This document shows positions 15,750 through 24,457 of a stretch of DNA of 64,000 nucleotides, piece after piece. A program made the translations under genes and the position numbers. Position 1 is the first letter of the stretch. The number at the start of each line of letters is the position of its first letter. The notes beneath the pieces were generated by a model. That model had not been told where the DNA came from. It searched no databases and saw only the letters and a program-made list of their open reading frames with translations. The stretch comes from Streptomyces sp. CB00455 (lineage in GTDB: Bacteria; Actinomycetota; Actinomycetes; Streptomycetales; Streptomycetaceae): assembly GCF_001905445.1 (NCBI RefSeq), contig NZ_LIVQ01000014.1, forward strand, positions 31,169 through 95,168. The letters run 5' to 3'.

Positions 15750-17885
15750 TCAGGCGTCGGTGAGGTTCTTGATGGCTTCCAGCGCCTGGCGGGCCGAGGT
15801 GACCTTCTGCTCCGGGCGGCTGCCGCCGCTCTTGGAGCCGCGCCCGCCGCCGCCTCCGCCGACGCGTCGGCGGGACCGGCCCTCGCCCTCGTCGTCCTCA
15901 TCGGGCTCGGGCCAGAACTCGCCGGGCCGTACGGGCTCGGTCCAGTCGAACCACAGGCCGCGCTTGGTCAGCTCGGCGATCTCGTGGTCGGTGAGCCGGT
16001 TGACCTCGTCGGGGAACAGCTCGGCGAGGTCGGTGTCGAAGTCCGCGTACAGCGAGCGCATGAGTACGGCGCGGCCGTTGTCGAGGACGATGACCGCGAC
16101 TCCGCCGGTGGAGACCCCGTTCTCCGGGTCGGCTTCGCCCCGCATGGCCCGTTCGATTGCGGAACCCTCGGTGCGGGCGTACCGGGCGGGGATGGTGGGC
16201 ACGTCGTAGGGGTTTTCCATGGTGCCTTCCGCCGCTTTGCGGGTGGCGCCGGGTGAGCCCATGTTGAAGATGGTCGGCCGGCTGTTCTGCCGGAGGTTGT
16301 CCTTCATCTCGGTGGAGAAGCCGTTGTGCGCGAACGGGGACTGACCGGCCGGGTTGAAGCCGATCCCGTACTTCAGGCCGGTGACCGTGAGGTCGTCACC
16401 GTCGGCCTGGATGAACTCGCCAAATTGCGCGTCCTGCGCCGCGGTCATGAACTCGTCCGCGAACACGTTCAGCTGCCGGTAGGGGCAGCGCGGGTCGCCC
16501 GGCTTGTAGTCGTGCGGCTGCCCGTCATGCGGCCAGGGCATCTCCGCGCGGATCTCGCACAGCGCCTGCGCCGCGCGCAGGGAGCGGGCCATCCACAGGG
16601 CGTTGGAGCCCTGCCGGTCGATGTACTTCCCGAGCACGGTCGTCTTCTCGTCCTTGCGGACGGTGGACAGCCACACCACCTGGCCGGCCAGCGACTGGGC
16701 GGCCATGTCGATGGCGAAGTACTGGGTCTTCCCGCTCCGGGACACGCCCAGGATCAGTCCATGGCGTGCGGCGTTCTTGTCGTGTTGGAACACCATGTTC
16801 TTCACTGGCTGGCCGGTGATGGTGTACCCGCACACGTACATGCCCTTGGGGTCCGGGGTGAGGAGCTCGCGGGTGGCGGGGAAGATCTGCGACAGCGGCG
16901 GTTCGTCGAACGCGCTGATCAGGAACTCGTTGCCGTCGATGAGGACGAAGACGCAGGAGTCATCCTCGGGCAGGCCCAGTCCGCGGCAGACCTTCCTCAG
17001 GTCGATCCGCGGAGTCTCGGTGGAGTCGGTCATTTTCGCCCGGTAGAAGGTCACCGCTCGTTTGTCGTCGCGGGTCCTGTGGACCAGTTCGGAGTTGGGG
17101 GCGCCGCCCTTGGGACCGCCGACCCGGTCCGTCCAGCGCTCCTGCGCGGTCGGCTCGGTGCGCCGACGCTGGCCGGCGTCGGGGGTGATGCGGGCCTCCA
17201 TCCAGCCGGGTCCGCCCTGGCGGCCGGGCTGGATGGCGACCTCCGCCAAGACGACGTCGCCGGAGTGCACGCCGAACGGCGCGGCGACCGCGGCCTCCGA
17301 CAGGCCGGTAATCGGCCGTCCGGTCTCCGAGGCGCGCAGCAGGATCGTCATGTCGTGCCGCTGGCCGGGGTGCCGGGTGGCTTTGACGATGTGCGTGCGG
17401 CCGGGCATCCCAGCCTGCTCCCACAGCAGCCGGGCGTCGCGGGTGAGCGGGTCAGCTCCGTCGTCCGGCTGCGCCGGGGACGGCTCGAGGGCTTCGGCGG
17501 GCGCCGGCTGCGGGGCGGGGGCGGCGAGGGCGGGGCGGTGGTGGCGGCGGGTGTGCCGGGAGAACGGCATCACCAGGTAGCCGGCCGCTGCCCATCCGGC
17601 GGCGAGCAGGCCGTCCAGCCACCAGAGTCCCCAGCCGGCGGTGTTCTTGGCGGTGACGTCGATGGCTGCGGCCAGCACGAGCGGGGACCAGCGCAGGATC
17701 TTGCGTCCAGCACCGGGCCCCTGGCTCTTCGCTGCGAGGAACCAGCCGCCGATCCCGGCGGCGCCGGCGAGCTGCACGACCTGGTTGACGGGGCTGTCGG
17801 TGTAGATGTTCGGGGCCACGGCCAGCACGGGCGCGGTGAGGGTGTAGGCGAGGCGTTCGAGCGCGACACTGCGCGGCGTGGTCAC
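15750..17885 (-). CDS. FtsK/VirD4-type conjugation ATPase
   Basis: 711 residues. N-terminal membrane segments lie near residues 38-52, 66-80 and 90-106. The P-loop ATPase domain has Walker A GVSRSGKT at 380-387 and Walker B LNVFADEF at 472-479. The tail is glycine/arginine-rich and disordered. Proteins of this class pump plasmid DNA during conjugation: TraB of Streptomyces moves double-stranded DNA, whereas VirD4 types couple to a relaxase. The relaxase gene at 48-1886 favours a coupling role here. GTG 17885 follows GGAGGAGAGCCG. Confidence 0.8.
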   Translation of the reverse strand: MTTPRSVALERLAYTLTAPVLAVAPNIYTDSPVNQVVQLAGAAGIGGWFLAAKSQGPGAGRKILRWSPLVLAAAIDVTAKNTAGWGLWWLDGLLAAGWAAAGYLVMPFSRHTRRHHRPALAAPAPQPAPAEALEPSPAQPDDGADPLTRDARLLWEQAGMPGRTHIVKATRHPGQRHDMTILLRASETGRPITGLSEAAVAAPFGVHSGDVVLAEVAIQPGRQGGPGWMEARITPDAGQRRRTEPTAQERWTDRVGGPKGGAPNSELVHRTRDDKRAVTFYRAKMTDSTETPRIDLRKVCRGLGLPEDDSCVFVLIDGNEFLISAFDEPPLSQIFPATRELLTPDPKGMYVCGYTITGQPVKNMVFQHDKNAARHGLILGVSRSGKTQYFAIDMAAQSLAGQVVWLSTVRKDEKTTVLGKYIDRQGSNALWMARSLRAAQALCEIRAEMPWPHDGQPHDYKPGDPRCPYRQLNVFADEFMTAAQDAQFGEFIQADGDDLTVTGLKYGIGFNPAGQSPFAHNGFSTEMKDNLRQNSRPTIFNMGSPGATRKAAEGTMENPYDVPTIPARYARTEGSAIERAMRGEADPENGVSTGGVAVIVLDNGRAVLMRSLYADFDTDLAELFPDEVNRLTDHEIAELTKRGLWFDWTEPVRPGEFWPEPDEDDEGEGRSRRRVGGGGGGRGSKSGGSRPEQKVTSARQALEAIKNLTDA

Positions 17886-17906
17886 CGGCTCTCCTCCGGG
17901 ACGGGC

Positions 17907-17939
17907 ACGGGCGGCCCCGAAGATCGCGGGGCCGCCCGT
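17907..17939 (-). terminator. Hairpin between 17957 gene and ATPase gene
   Basis: 12-bp perfect stem (17907-17918 with 17928-17939). It may attenuate transcription into the ATPase gene. Confidence 0.6.
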
Positions 17940-17956
17940 TGCAGGTGGGTGGTGGG

Positions 17957-18370
17957 TCAGCTGTTGAAGAAGCCCGGCTTGGGCGTGGCCACGTTGCGGT
18001 TGCTGCGCACCTGGTCCAGACCGCCGTAGAGCTTCTGGTGGGTGTTGCGGGTGCGGTGGGCCAGGTCGCAGACGTCGGCCGCTGACTTCTGCAGCGCCAG
18101 GGCTTGGGTTGCGGCCGCGCCGAGCGCGGTGACGAGCAGGTTCATGACCTCGATGTAGCGCCGGTCCAGTCCGGCGTTGGCGATGTCCGTGCCGACTTGA
18201 TCGGCCTTGTTGGCGTTGCTGCGGATCCTGCGGCGCAGCGCTTCGAGTTCCGTGCCGGCGTCGTCCATCTTCCGGGCGAGGCGGCTCATCTTGTTCTGGA
18301 CCGACTTGTAGCTGTTGTCGCCGGTGGTCGCGACGGTCCCCGGCTGCCGGGGTACGAGTTCACTTCCCAT
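17957..18370 (-). CDS. Helical transfer-region protein, 137 residues
   Basis: Predicted mostly alpha-helical with coiled-coil character (SVQNKMSRLARKMDDAGTEL) and a mildly hydrophobic helix near residue 75 (VMNLLVTALGAAATQALAL). ATG 18370 is ten bases from a strong GAAGGAGG. It ends at a terminator and lies directly behind the long disordered protein gene. Role unknown, probably in transfer. Confidence 0.65.
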   Translation of the reverse strand: MGSELVPRQPGTVATTGDNSYKSVQNKMSRLARKMDDAGTELEALRRRIRSNANKADQVGTDIANAGLDRRYIEVMNLLVTALGAAATQALALQKSAADVCDLAHRTRNTHQKLYGGLDQVRSNRNVATPKPGFFNS

Positions 18371-18387
18371 GGGGTACTGGCCTCCTT

Positions 18388-20613
18388 CTATTCGTGGTGG
18401 GCTGCGGAGGAAACCTGCGCGAGACCGGCGTCCCGCTTGGCGTCCATGTCCTGGCCGTAGACCTTGGCGACGGAGCGGCTCACGATCACGGCGGCCTCCC
18501 AGGCCCCCTGGCACTCGTACGCGCACCGCTCGGCCTCGCGCCTCATCTGGGCCGTCGCCTCGCGCAGGTCCGACAGGAGATCGGTGACCTTGGCGTCGAT
18601 GTTGTGGTCGTCGGCCAGCTCGTCGGCCATGTCGTCCAGCTGCTCGGCGAGCTTGTCCAGGGCTGCGGCCAGCTCTTCGGCGAGCTCCTTGTCCGAGGTC
18701 GCTGCCAGGGCGATGTTCGCCACCGAGACCAGGAACTCGTCGAAGGTGATGTCGGTGCGGTGCTTGGCGGCCACGTTCGACCGGGCCGGACCGGTCCTGG
18801 CCGGGCTGCTGCTCACGCTGTTCTCCTTGGGAGTCTCTCGGGTGGTGCCGGGGCGCTCGGAATGGGGCTCGGGGGCGGGAGGCAGGCCGCGAACGCCGGT
18901 TGTGACGGCCGCGGGCTCGTCGGGGACGATGACCGCGTCGACGATGTCGTCCCCGGCGTCGGCTTCGGCGGGGCCTGGCGGGCGGCTGGGGTGGTCGGGC
19001 CACTCCGCCGTTGGGGTGGGCGGCGGTCCGAACCGGCCTTCCGAGGACCGGCGTCCGCGCCGGCCTTCACGGCCGGTACGCCCTGCCCGCCCGGCGCGGC
19101 CGGTGCGTCCCGTACGCCGGGTGCGGCCCCGGTGCCCGGCCCGGTCCGAGCCGCCCGAACGGCGGCGAAACCGGCGGCGTTTCTTCGAGCCGGCAGACGG
19201 CTCGTCACCGGCCTTGGAGTCTTTGCCGGACTCATCGCCCGCCGGGGTGGCCTTCTCGTCGCTGGGGGTCCCGTCAGGGCCGTCCTTGGGGTCCTTCTTG
19301 GCCTTGGCGTCGGAGTCCGTGCCGGTCCCCTTGGCATCGGTGCCCTTGGCCTTGTCGTCCTTGGCGTCGTCGTCCTTGGGGTCCTTGTCCTTGGCGTCCT
19401 TCGCGTCCTGGGCGGCCTTCGCGTTGGCGCGGCGCTTGTCCCAGCGGCGCTGGGCTTCCTCGCCGACGGCCTGGCCCAGCGTGGTGCGGCCCGCGTCGGA
19501 CGTCGCCGCGGCTTCCCGCTTCGCCTTCCGTGCCGCCTCCCGCTCCGCCTTCTTCGCCCGGCGGTTCTCCCATTCCTGCTGCCGGTTGGCGCGCGCCTGG
19601 TCCCGGTTCTTGGTCCGGTCGGCGACTCCGGCGGTGTGCCCGGAGCTGCGGCGTTCCTGGCGTCCGGCCTGGCGGGTCGCGGCGCGATCGGCGCGGCCGC
19701 GGGCCCGCTCCGCACGGGCGTTGGACGCCGGGCTGTGAGGCTGGGTCCGGCCGCCGTCGCCCTTGTGACCGCTGCCCTTGCCTGAGCCGCCAGAGCCGCT
19801 GTGGGAGCCCTTCGGACCCCCGCCGGGCCCGGTGCGCCCCGGACCGGTGGAACGACCGCCAGAGGACCGGTCAGGGCCCTTCGTGCCGCCCTTGCCGCTT
19901 CCAGCCGCCCCGGTCCCCGAACGCCCGGCACTTCCGCCGGAGTTCGAGCCGCGCGAGCCGTGCCCCTTCGAACCGGGCCCCGAGCTGTTGCGGGGCGCGC
20001 CGCCACCGCTGCCGCCTCCGCCGCGCGGGGACCCGCCCCCGCCGCCGGCCTTCGAGCGGCCCTTGTCCGCTCCCAGCCCGGAGCCGGGCGACTTCATGCG
20101 GTCGGCGTCGGCTTTTCCGCGTGCCGCCGCTTTGTCGCCCTTCGCTTTCATCATCGCGGTGTGGAGCTTTCCGTTCTGCTCCATCATCGCGACATCCTGC
20201 GCGGTGCGGCCCTCCAGCAGTACGACCTTCCGCGCTATTTCAGCCTCACGGAAAGGCGCTTCGCTTTCATGATTGGACCGCACCATTTCAAGGCGGAACT
20301 CCAGCCAGTCACCGAGGCGATCGGCGAGAGAACGAGGCTGTACGTATTCACCTTCCTCATATCCGCCTTCTTCTTCTCCGTATTCCGGCGGGGCGAATCC
20401 GTCCGAGCGCAATGCCGCGGCCGGGTCCGGCGCGGCCGGAACCGCCGGAAGTTCCATCGTGCTTTCTTGCGGCGCTTCCGGCGGCGCGGCGGGAATGTCT
20501 TCCGGCGGCGGAATGGTGTCGGCGAAATCCGGGATCGGCGGCGGGGCGTACGAGGGCTCACCGCTCCAGGGGCCACGGAGCAGGATCCCGTTCGGGTCGT
20601 CCACGTCGGACAC
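18388..20613 (-). CDS. Long low-complexity protein of the transfer region
   Basis: 741 residues. Residues 1-100 are proline- and acid-rich. About 170-300 is Gly/Ser/Lys/Arg-rich low complexity, 310-400 is charged (Lys/Arg/Glu/Ala) and likely helical, 400-500 is rich in Lys-Asp and Asp-Ala repeats, and 505-545 is arginine/glycine-rich (RTGRTGRAGRAGRTGREGRR). The last 130 residues form an ordered acidic helical domain. No catalytic motif. GTG 20613 follows GGAGGGAGG. It may be a flexible scaffold for the ATPase; that is inference. Confidence 0.6.
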   Translation of the reverse strand: MSDVDDPNGILLRGPWSGEPSYAPPPIPDFADTIPPPEDIPAAPPEAPQESTMELPAVPAAPDPAAALRSDGFAPPEYGEEEGGYEEGEYVQPRSLADRLGDWLEFRLEMVRSNHESEAPFREAEIARKVVLLEGRTAQDVAMMEQNGKLHTAMMKAKGDKAAARGKADADRMKSPGSGLGADKGRSKAGGGGGSPRGGGGSGGGAPRNSSGPGSKGHGSRGSNSGGSAGRSGTGAAGSGKGGTKGPDRSSGGRSTGPGRTGPGGGPKGSHSGSGGSGKGSGHKGDGGRTQPHSPASNARAERARGRADRAATRQAGRQERRSSGHTAGVADRTKNRDQARANRQQEWENRRAKKAEREAARKAKREAAATSDAGRTTLGQAVGEEAQRRWDKRRANAKAAQDAKDAKDKDPKDDDAKDDKAKGTDAKGTGTDSDAKAKKDPKDGPDGTPSDEKATPAGDESGKDSKAGDEPSAGSKKRRRFRRRSGGSDRAGHRGRTRRTGRTGRAGRAGRTGREGRRGRRSSEGRFGPPPTPTAEWPDHPSRPPGPAEADAGDDIVDAVIVPDEPAAVTTGVRGLPPAPEPHSERPGTTRETPKENSVSSSPARTGPARSNVAAKHRTDITFDEFLVSVANIALAATSDKELAEELAAALDKLAEQLDDMADELADDHNIDAKVTDLLSDLREATAQMRREAERCAYECQGAWEAAVIVSRSVAKVYGQDMDAKRDAGLAQVSSAAHHE

Positions 20614-20654
20614 GGTGCACCTCCCTCCAGAGGGCTTGACAGACAGTCGGTCTC

Positions 20655-20688
20655 GCGTGCACGCGTGTGCACGTGCACGTGTGCACGC
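20655..20688. promoter_or_regulatory. Cluster of four GTGCAC palindromes (candidate operator)
   Basis: GTGCAC occurs at 20657, 20667, 20673 and 20681 within 30 bp, the whole block being nearly dyad-symmetric. It lies just upstream of the 18388-20613 gene and after a terminator, where its promoter should be. The regulator is not identified. Confidence 0.5.
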
Positions 20689-20700
20689 ATTACGCGAGGC

Positions 20701-20731
20701 GAAGGCCCCGCCGGAGTCCGGCAGGGCCTTC
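20701..20731 (-). terminator. Hairpin terminator after 20741-21049
   Basis: Stem of GAAGGCCC and GGGCCTTC arms extended by GCCGG/CCGGC with one mismatch, 10 bp past the stop of the preceding minus-strand gene. Confidence 0.6.
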
Positions 20732-20740
20732 GTTGGGTGT

Positions 20741-21049
20741 TCAGCGGCGCGGGTCGTGCTGCTCCAGCACCTGCTGCGCGTACTGCATGAGGTGGTTCCA
20801 CAGCCTCGGGTCGCCCTCGGCCCGCTTGTCGATCGCGAGCTTGAAGAGGCGGCAGACGCTCGTGAAACCGGGGATGACGTCGGCGCGTCCGGCCCTGACG
20901 TCCTTGGTGATTCGGGTTCGGGTCACGCGGAGCCAGAATTCCATCCGGCCCAACTCGCCGCGACTTTCGATTGCCCTGCGCTCTTCATCCTGCAGCCAGC
21001 TGTTGCGCCCCTGAATGGAGCGTTCCGTGCTGCTGAGGGGGCGCGTCAC
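20741..21049 (-). CDS. Unknown 102-residue protein
   Basis: Charged helical protein rich in Arg and Glu (LQDEERRAIESRGELGRMEF). GTG 21049 overlaps the stop of the upstream gene (GTGA), so the two are coupled. No domain recognised. Confidence 0.6.
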   Translation of the reverse strand: MTRPLSSTERSIQGRNSWLQDEERRAIESRGELGRMEFWLRVTRTRITKDVRAGRADVIPGFTSVCRLFKLAIDKRAEGDPRLWNHLMQYAQQVLEQHDPRR

Positions 21050-21522
21050 GCCGACTCCCTGTTACCCATGTCGTAAATCGACGTGGGGCCACCATAGCCG
21101 GAATTCCGGCTGGGCGCACTCTGCTGCGGCGTATTCTGCGGGGCGGCCTGGAGCGGCGGGATATTCTTTCGCTTCCTTTCCAGCTCCTTTTCCTTCCTCT
21201 TTTTGGCGGTATTCGCGACCGCCTCGTCGTGGGCGCGGCGCTTGAATGCGCTCTTTTCCAGGCCCTTGGTGACGCCCTCGAGGTGCTTGAGCACATCCTT
21301 GAGCGCCCGCTCTACGGGCTGGGCGCGCATCCAGGCGTCGAACCAGCGGTCGCCCTCGACGTGGGTGTCGCGGCAGTGGACGCGGGTCTCCAGGGCGAGG
21401 GCCTCCAGGTTCCTGCCGATGTCCAGCAGGACCCGCTGAACGTCGGCCAGGTACCGGGCGGTCGCCTCGGGGCTCTGCGCCACATCGCGCAGGGGTGCGT
21501 GATTCGGGTCGTTGCTGTGCAT
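21046..21522 (-). CDS. Unknown 158-residue coiled-coil protein
   Basis: Residues 10-115 look alpha-helical with coiled-coil character (VQRVLLDIGRNLEALALE), then a lysine-rich stretch (NTAKKRKEKELERKRK), then a Gln/Pro/Ser-rich tail. ATG 21522 follows GGAGG. It is in the transfer region, co-directional, and may be an accessory transfer protein. Family not recognised. Confidence 0.6.
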   Translation of the reverse strand: MHSNDPNHAPLRDVAQSPEATARYLADVQRVLLDIGRNLEALALETRVHCRDTHVEGDRWFDAWMRAQPVERALKDVLKHLEGVTKGLEKSAFKRRAHDEAVANTAKKRKEKELERKRKNIPPLQAAPQNTPQQSAPSRNSGYGGPTSIYDMGNRESA

Positions 21523-21678
21523 GCGGAAGACCTCCAGGTCTCGGGGGTTGGGGTAGGAGAGGAGTCCTTGGTCCCCGAGGCTTTGCGCGGGTTGGGGTGG
21601 TGGTGCTCGGGTCGTGCCTGGCCCGCGTCCCCGCTCGGGGCGGGGGCGGGAGAGCGGCCTGCCGGCCGTGGCCGTCAC

Positions 21679-21711
21679 CGGACCGCGCTCGGTGGGCGAG
21701 CGCGGTCCGGG
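21679..21711 (-). terminator. Hairpin terminator after the DUF2637 gene
   Basis: 14-bp perfect stem (21679-21692 with 21698-21711) and 5-base loop, 29 bp past the stop at 21740. The arms contain CGGACC and GGTCCG, the hexamer that is repeated through the 3' end of the neighbouring gene. Confidence 0.7.
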
Positions 21712-22530
21712 GGCGACCATGTGCGGCAGGGCGGTCCGGTCAACGGTCCGTGTGCTGTTTGAGGGCGACGGCGATCTGTCCGGCGCGGTCCGTGGCGATG
21801 GTTCCGCCCTCGGTCCGGACCGCCTTGGCGATGTTGGTCCGGTTCAGCGGTTCGTTCGCGGTGCGGAGCCGGTCCAGCGCGGTCCGCTCCAGGTCCGTGA
21901 GTGTGATGACCGTGAGGTCCGGACCGCCGTCCTCGCCACGGTCCGGACCGGAGACGCCTTCCGGGGCTTCCTGGTCGGTCAGTCCGGTGCGGTCCGGCTC
22001 CTGCGGTCCGGGGTCGGCGTCGGCAGTCCGGACCGTCACCCCGCGCGCGGCCGATGTGCCCTGGTCGGCGGGCACGGTCCGGGGGCCCCGGTCCGGACCG
22101 GGGCCGGTCCGCAGGTCAGCGCTCTGCGGTCCGGCCGGACCGGCCTCCAGAGCGAGCGCCGGTCCGCCGGTCCGGTCCGTGGCTCCAGCGGTCCCGACCG
22201 GACCGCGGACCGCCTTCCGGTCGCCCGGACCGGACCGGACCGCATACCCGCCGTGCTGGACCGGGCGGACCGGAACGAGGGTGTCCAGCGGTCCGGACCG
22301 GTCCGTACGGGTCAGGGTGAGGACGGCGGGGATGGCTGCCGGTCCGTGATCGTCGGCCGCGAGGCGGGGGACCACGACCCGATGCAGGGCCAGACCGGTC
22401 CGGACCGCCTTACGGTCTGCGAGCTCCGCACCCGCTGCGGTCCAGGCCCGGTCCAGCGTGGTCAGGCGCGGGTCCGTGATCGCGAGCGACCAGGCGGTGA
22501 AGGAGTGGACCGGGTAGCGGAACCAGCGGA
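21680..22530. repeat. Dense cluster of GGTCCG/CGGACC hexamers
   Basis: I count about 40 copies of GGTCCG or its complement CGGACC in roughly 850 bp, six of them fused as the palindrome GGTCCGGACC. They cover the 3' end of the DUF2637 gene and its terminator and stop abruptly upstream. In this composition a given hexamer pair should occur only once or twice. Confidence 0.75.
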
Positions 22531-24319
22531 CCGCCCCGATCGACGGGCGGGCCTTGGCGACCCTGCCGTCCTCACGGAGCTTGCGGCGGTGGATCAGCGA
22601 GGCGTACAGCTCCCACAACACCATCCCCACAATGCTCATCGCGGCGAACGCCACCGCCTTCGGGGTGAAGTGCCAGTAGGTGATCTGCTCCGTCCAAATC
22701 CCCGCCTTCGCGTCCCAGACCCGGCTGCCCTCCTTCGGCATCCCGGAGGCGTGCCAGAAGTTCATGACCGCCGCCCCGAGAGCGAAGATCCAGGTGGAAA
22801 CCCGGTAGAGGGTTCCGGCGTCGCCGCTCTGGCGGGCCTGGTGGTACATCCAGCCCACGAATGCCGTCGACAGCTCCCAGGCGGCGGCGAACAGGATCGT
22901 GAAGGGGACGACCCAGCCGAGGATGTCCTCGGCGAATCCGGCTTGGCCCGTCCACGCGACGGCCATCGGGGCGGTGATCGGTCCGATCACCATTAGGCGT
23001 TCCGCGTTGACCTTCACGAACTGCTTCACGCGGTCGGTCGCGGCCGGCTTCCCGGCGCGGGACGCGGCCCGCAGCTCCCGGGCCTTCGCTTTGCGGGCGT
23101 CCTTCGCGTCCCTGTGCTCCTCACGGGCCTGGCGCTTGAGGCGCTTGCGTTCCAGTGCCTGCTCGGTGCGGTCGGTGGCGCGCTTTATCCGGGCGGCGGC
23201 CTCGGCCACCATGTCGTCGGCGGCCTTCAGCGTGACCTGCGCGTCCGCTTCCCGCAGCCGGGCCTGCGCCAACGCCTGCTCGGCCTCCTTGAGGTCCGCG
23301 TCCCGCTTGGTGCGGGCTGCGGCCACGATGCGGTCGGCCTCCTCGCGGGCGGTGCGAGTCAGACGATCGGCGTCCTCGGCCGCCGTCGCCCGCAGCCGGC
23401 CAATGTCCTCCTTGGCCAGCGTCCGCGTACGCGCCGCGTCCGCACGGGACGCCTCCCGCTCGCGGACGGCGTCCTCACGCAGCTCGGCGGCCACCTTCTC
23501 GGCCCCGGCCTTCACCTGCGCGGCCTGTGCGTCCGCGCTCTCGCGCAGCCGGGCGGCCTGGCCCCGCACCCGCTCCAGAAGCGCTTCGGCCTCGGTGCGG
23601 GTCTGCGCCGCAGCGCGCTCCGCGCCGGCCACCAGCTCGGTGCGCGTGCTCTCCGCGTCGGCGAGGGCCCTCGCGGCCTCGGCACGGACCTGCTCCGCCA
23701 CCGCGGCCGCCGTGGCAGCGACCTGCTCCGCTTCTGCGGCTGCTGCGGAGGCGATCTCCTCCGCCTGTCGGCGGGCACCGGCGAGCAGCTGCTCGGCAGC
23801 CGTGTTGGCGGCGGCGAGGATCTGGTCGGCCTCGCCGGTCGCCGTCGTCGTGATGGCGTCGGCCTCGCGGCGCGCGTCGGCGAGCAGCTGCTCCGCCGTC
23901 GCCTCGGCGGCGGCCCGGCGCTGGTCGGCGTCGGCGGCCGCCGTGGTGGCGGCCTCCGTACGGACCTGGTCGGCGTCCGTCGCGGCGACGGCCAGCAGGC
24001 GGGCCTGCTCCGCTGTGGCGGCCTCGGTGATCGAGGCCGCTTCGGTGCGAGCGCCGTCCAGCAGCTTGGCGGCACGCGCCCGGCCGTCGGCGAGGATCCG
24101 CGCGACGTCGGCGGCGGCCAGGTCCCGGAGGTCGGCGGCACGGTCGGCGGCGTCGGCCACGACCGGGTCGGCCTCCGGGAACACCAACGGCACCGTCTCC
24201 TCGGGGGCGGCGGCCTGAGCGGGGATGGAGGTCGGCGGCGTCGCCTTGGCGCGCCCGGCGCCTCGGGGCTTCGTGGTCGTCGCGGGTCGCCTGCGGCGGG
24301 TGGCGGGCTTGGTGGCCAC
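21740..24319 (-). CDS. DUF2637 membrane protein with long alanine-rich coiled coil
   Basis: 859 residues in three parts. Residues about 40-430 are an alanine/glutamate/arginine-rich heptad region built of repeats such as AEQLLADARREADAI, predicted to form a very long coiled coil. About 445-580 is a four-helix membrane domain matching DUF2637 (VIGPITAPMAVAWTG, AAWELSTAFVGWMYHQAR, FALGAAVMNFWHASG). The remaining C-terminal part is disordered and ends in a small winged-helix-like region (LTDLERTALDRLRTANEPLN). DUF2637 proteins are usual on Streptomyces plasmids and lack a known function. GTG 24319 follows AGAGGA. Confidence 0.75.
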   Translation of the reverse strand: MATKPATRRRRPATTTKPRGAGRAKATPPTSIPAQAAAPEETVPLVFPEADPVVADAADRAADLRDLAAADVARILADGRARAAKLLDGARTEAASITEAATAEQARLLAVAATDADQVRTEAATTAAADADQRRAAAEATAEQLLADARREADAITTTATGEADQILAAANTAAEQLLAGARRQAEEIASAAAAEAEQVAATAAAVAEQVRAEAARALADAESTRTELVAGAERAAAQTRTEAEALLERVRGQAARLRESADAQAAQVKAGAEKVAAELREDAVREREASRADAARTRTLAKEDIGRLRATAAEDADRLTRTAREEADRIVAAARTKRDADLKEAEQALAQARLREADAQVTLKAADDMVAEAAARIKRATDRTEQALERKRLKRQAREEHRDAKDARKAKARELRAASRAGKPAATDRVKQFVKVNAERLMVIGPITAPMAVAWTGQAGFAEDILGWVVPFTILFAAAWELSTAFVGWMYHQARQSGDAGTLYRVSTWIFALGAAVMNFWHASGMPKEGSRVWDAKAGIWTEQITYWHFTPKAVAFAAMSIVGMVLWELYASLIHRRKLREDGRVAKARPSIGAVRWFRYPVHSFTAWSLAITDPRLTTLDRAWTAAGAELADRKAVRTGLALHRVVVPRLAADDHGPAAIPAVLTLTRTDRSGPLDTLVPVRPVQHGGYAVRSGPGDRKAVRGPVGTAGATDRTGGPALALEAGPAGPQSADLRTGPGPDRGPRTVPADQGTSAARGVTVRTADADPGPQEPDRTGLTDQEAPEGVSGPDRGEDGGPDLTVITLTDLERTALDRLRTANEPLNRTNIAKAVRTEGGTIATDRAGQIAVALKQHTDR

Positions 24320-24395
24320 GGGAAGTCCTCTCTGTTCCGGGCGCCTCGTGCAAGAGGTCACCGTGGATCTACGGCGGTGGGTAGGGTCGTGACCA

Positions 24396-24442
24396 GGCCC
24401 TCCGAGGCCCCGGCAGCTCTAATGCCGGGGACTCGGAGGGCC
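24396..24442 (-). terminator. Double-stem terminator after 24458-24856
   Basis: Outer 11-bp perfect stem (24396-24406 with 24432-24442) encloses a second 8-bp stem (CCCCGGCA/TGCCGGGG). It starts 16 bp past the gene stop. Confidence 0.75.
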
Positions 24443-24457
24443 GTTGTGCTGGGGTGG

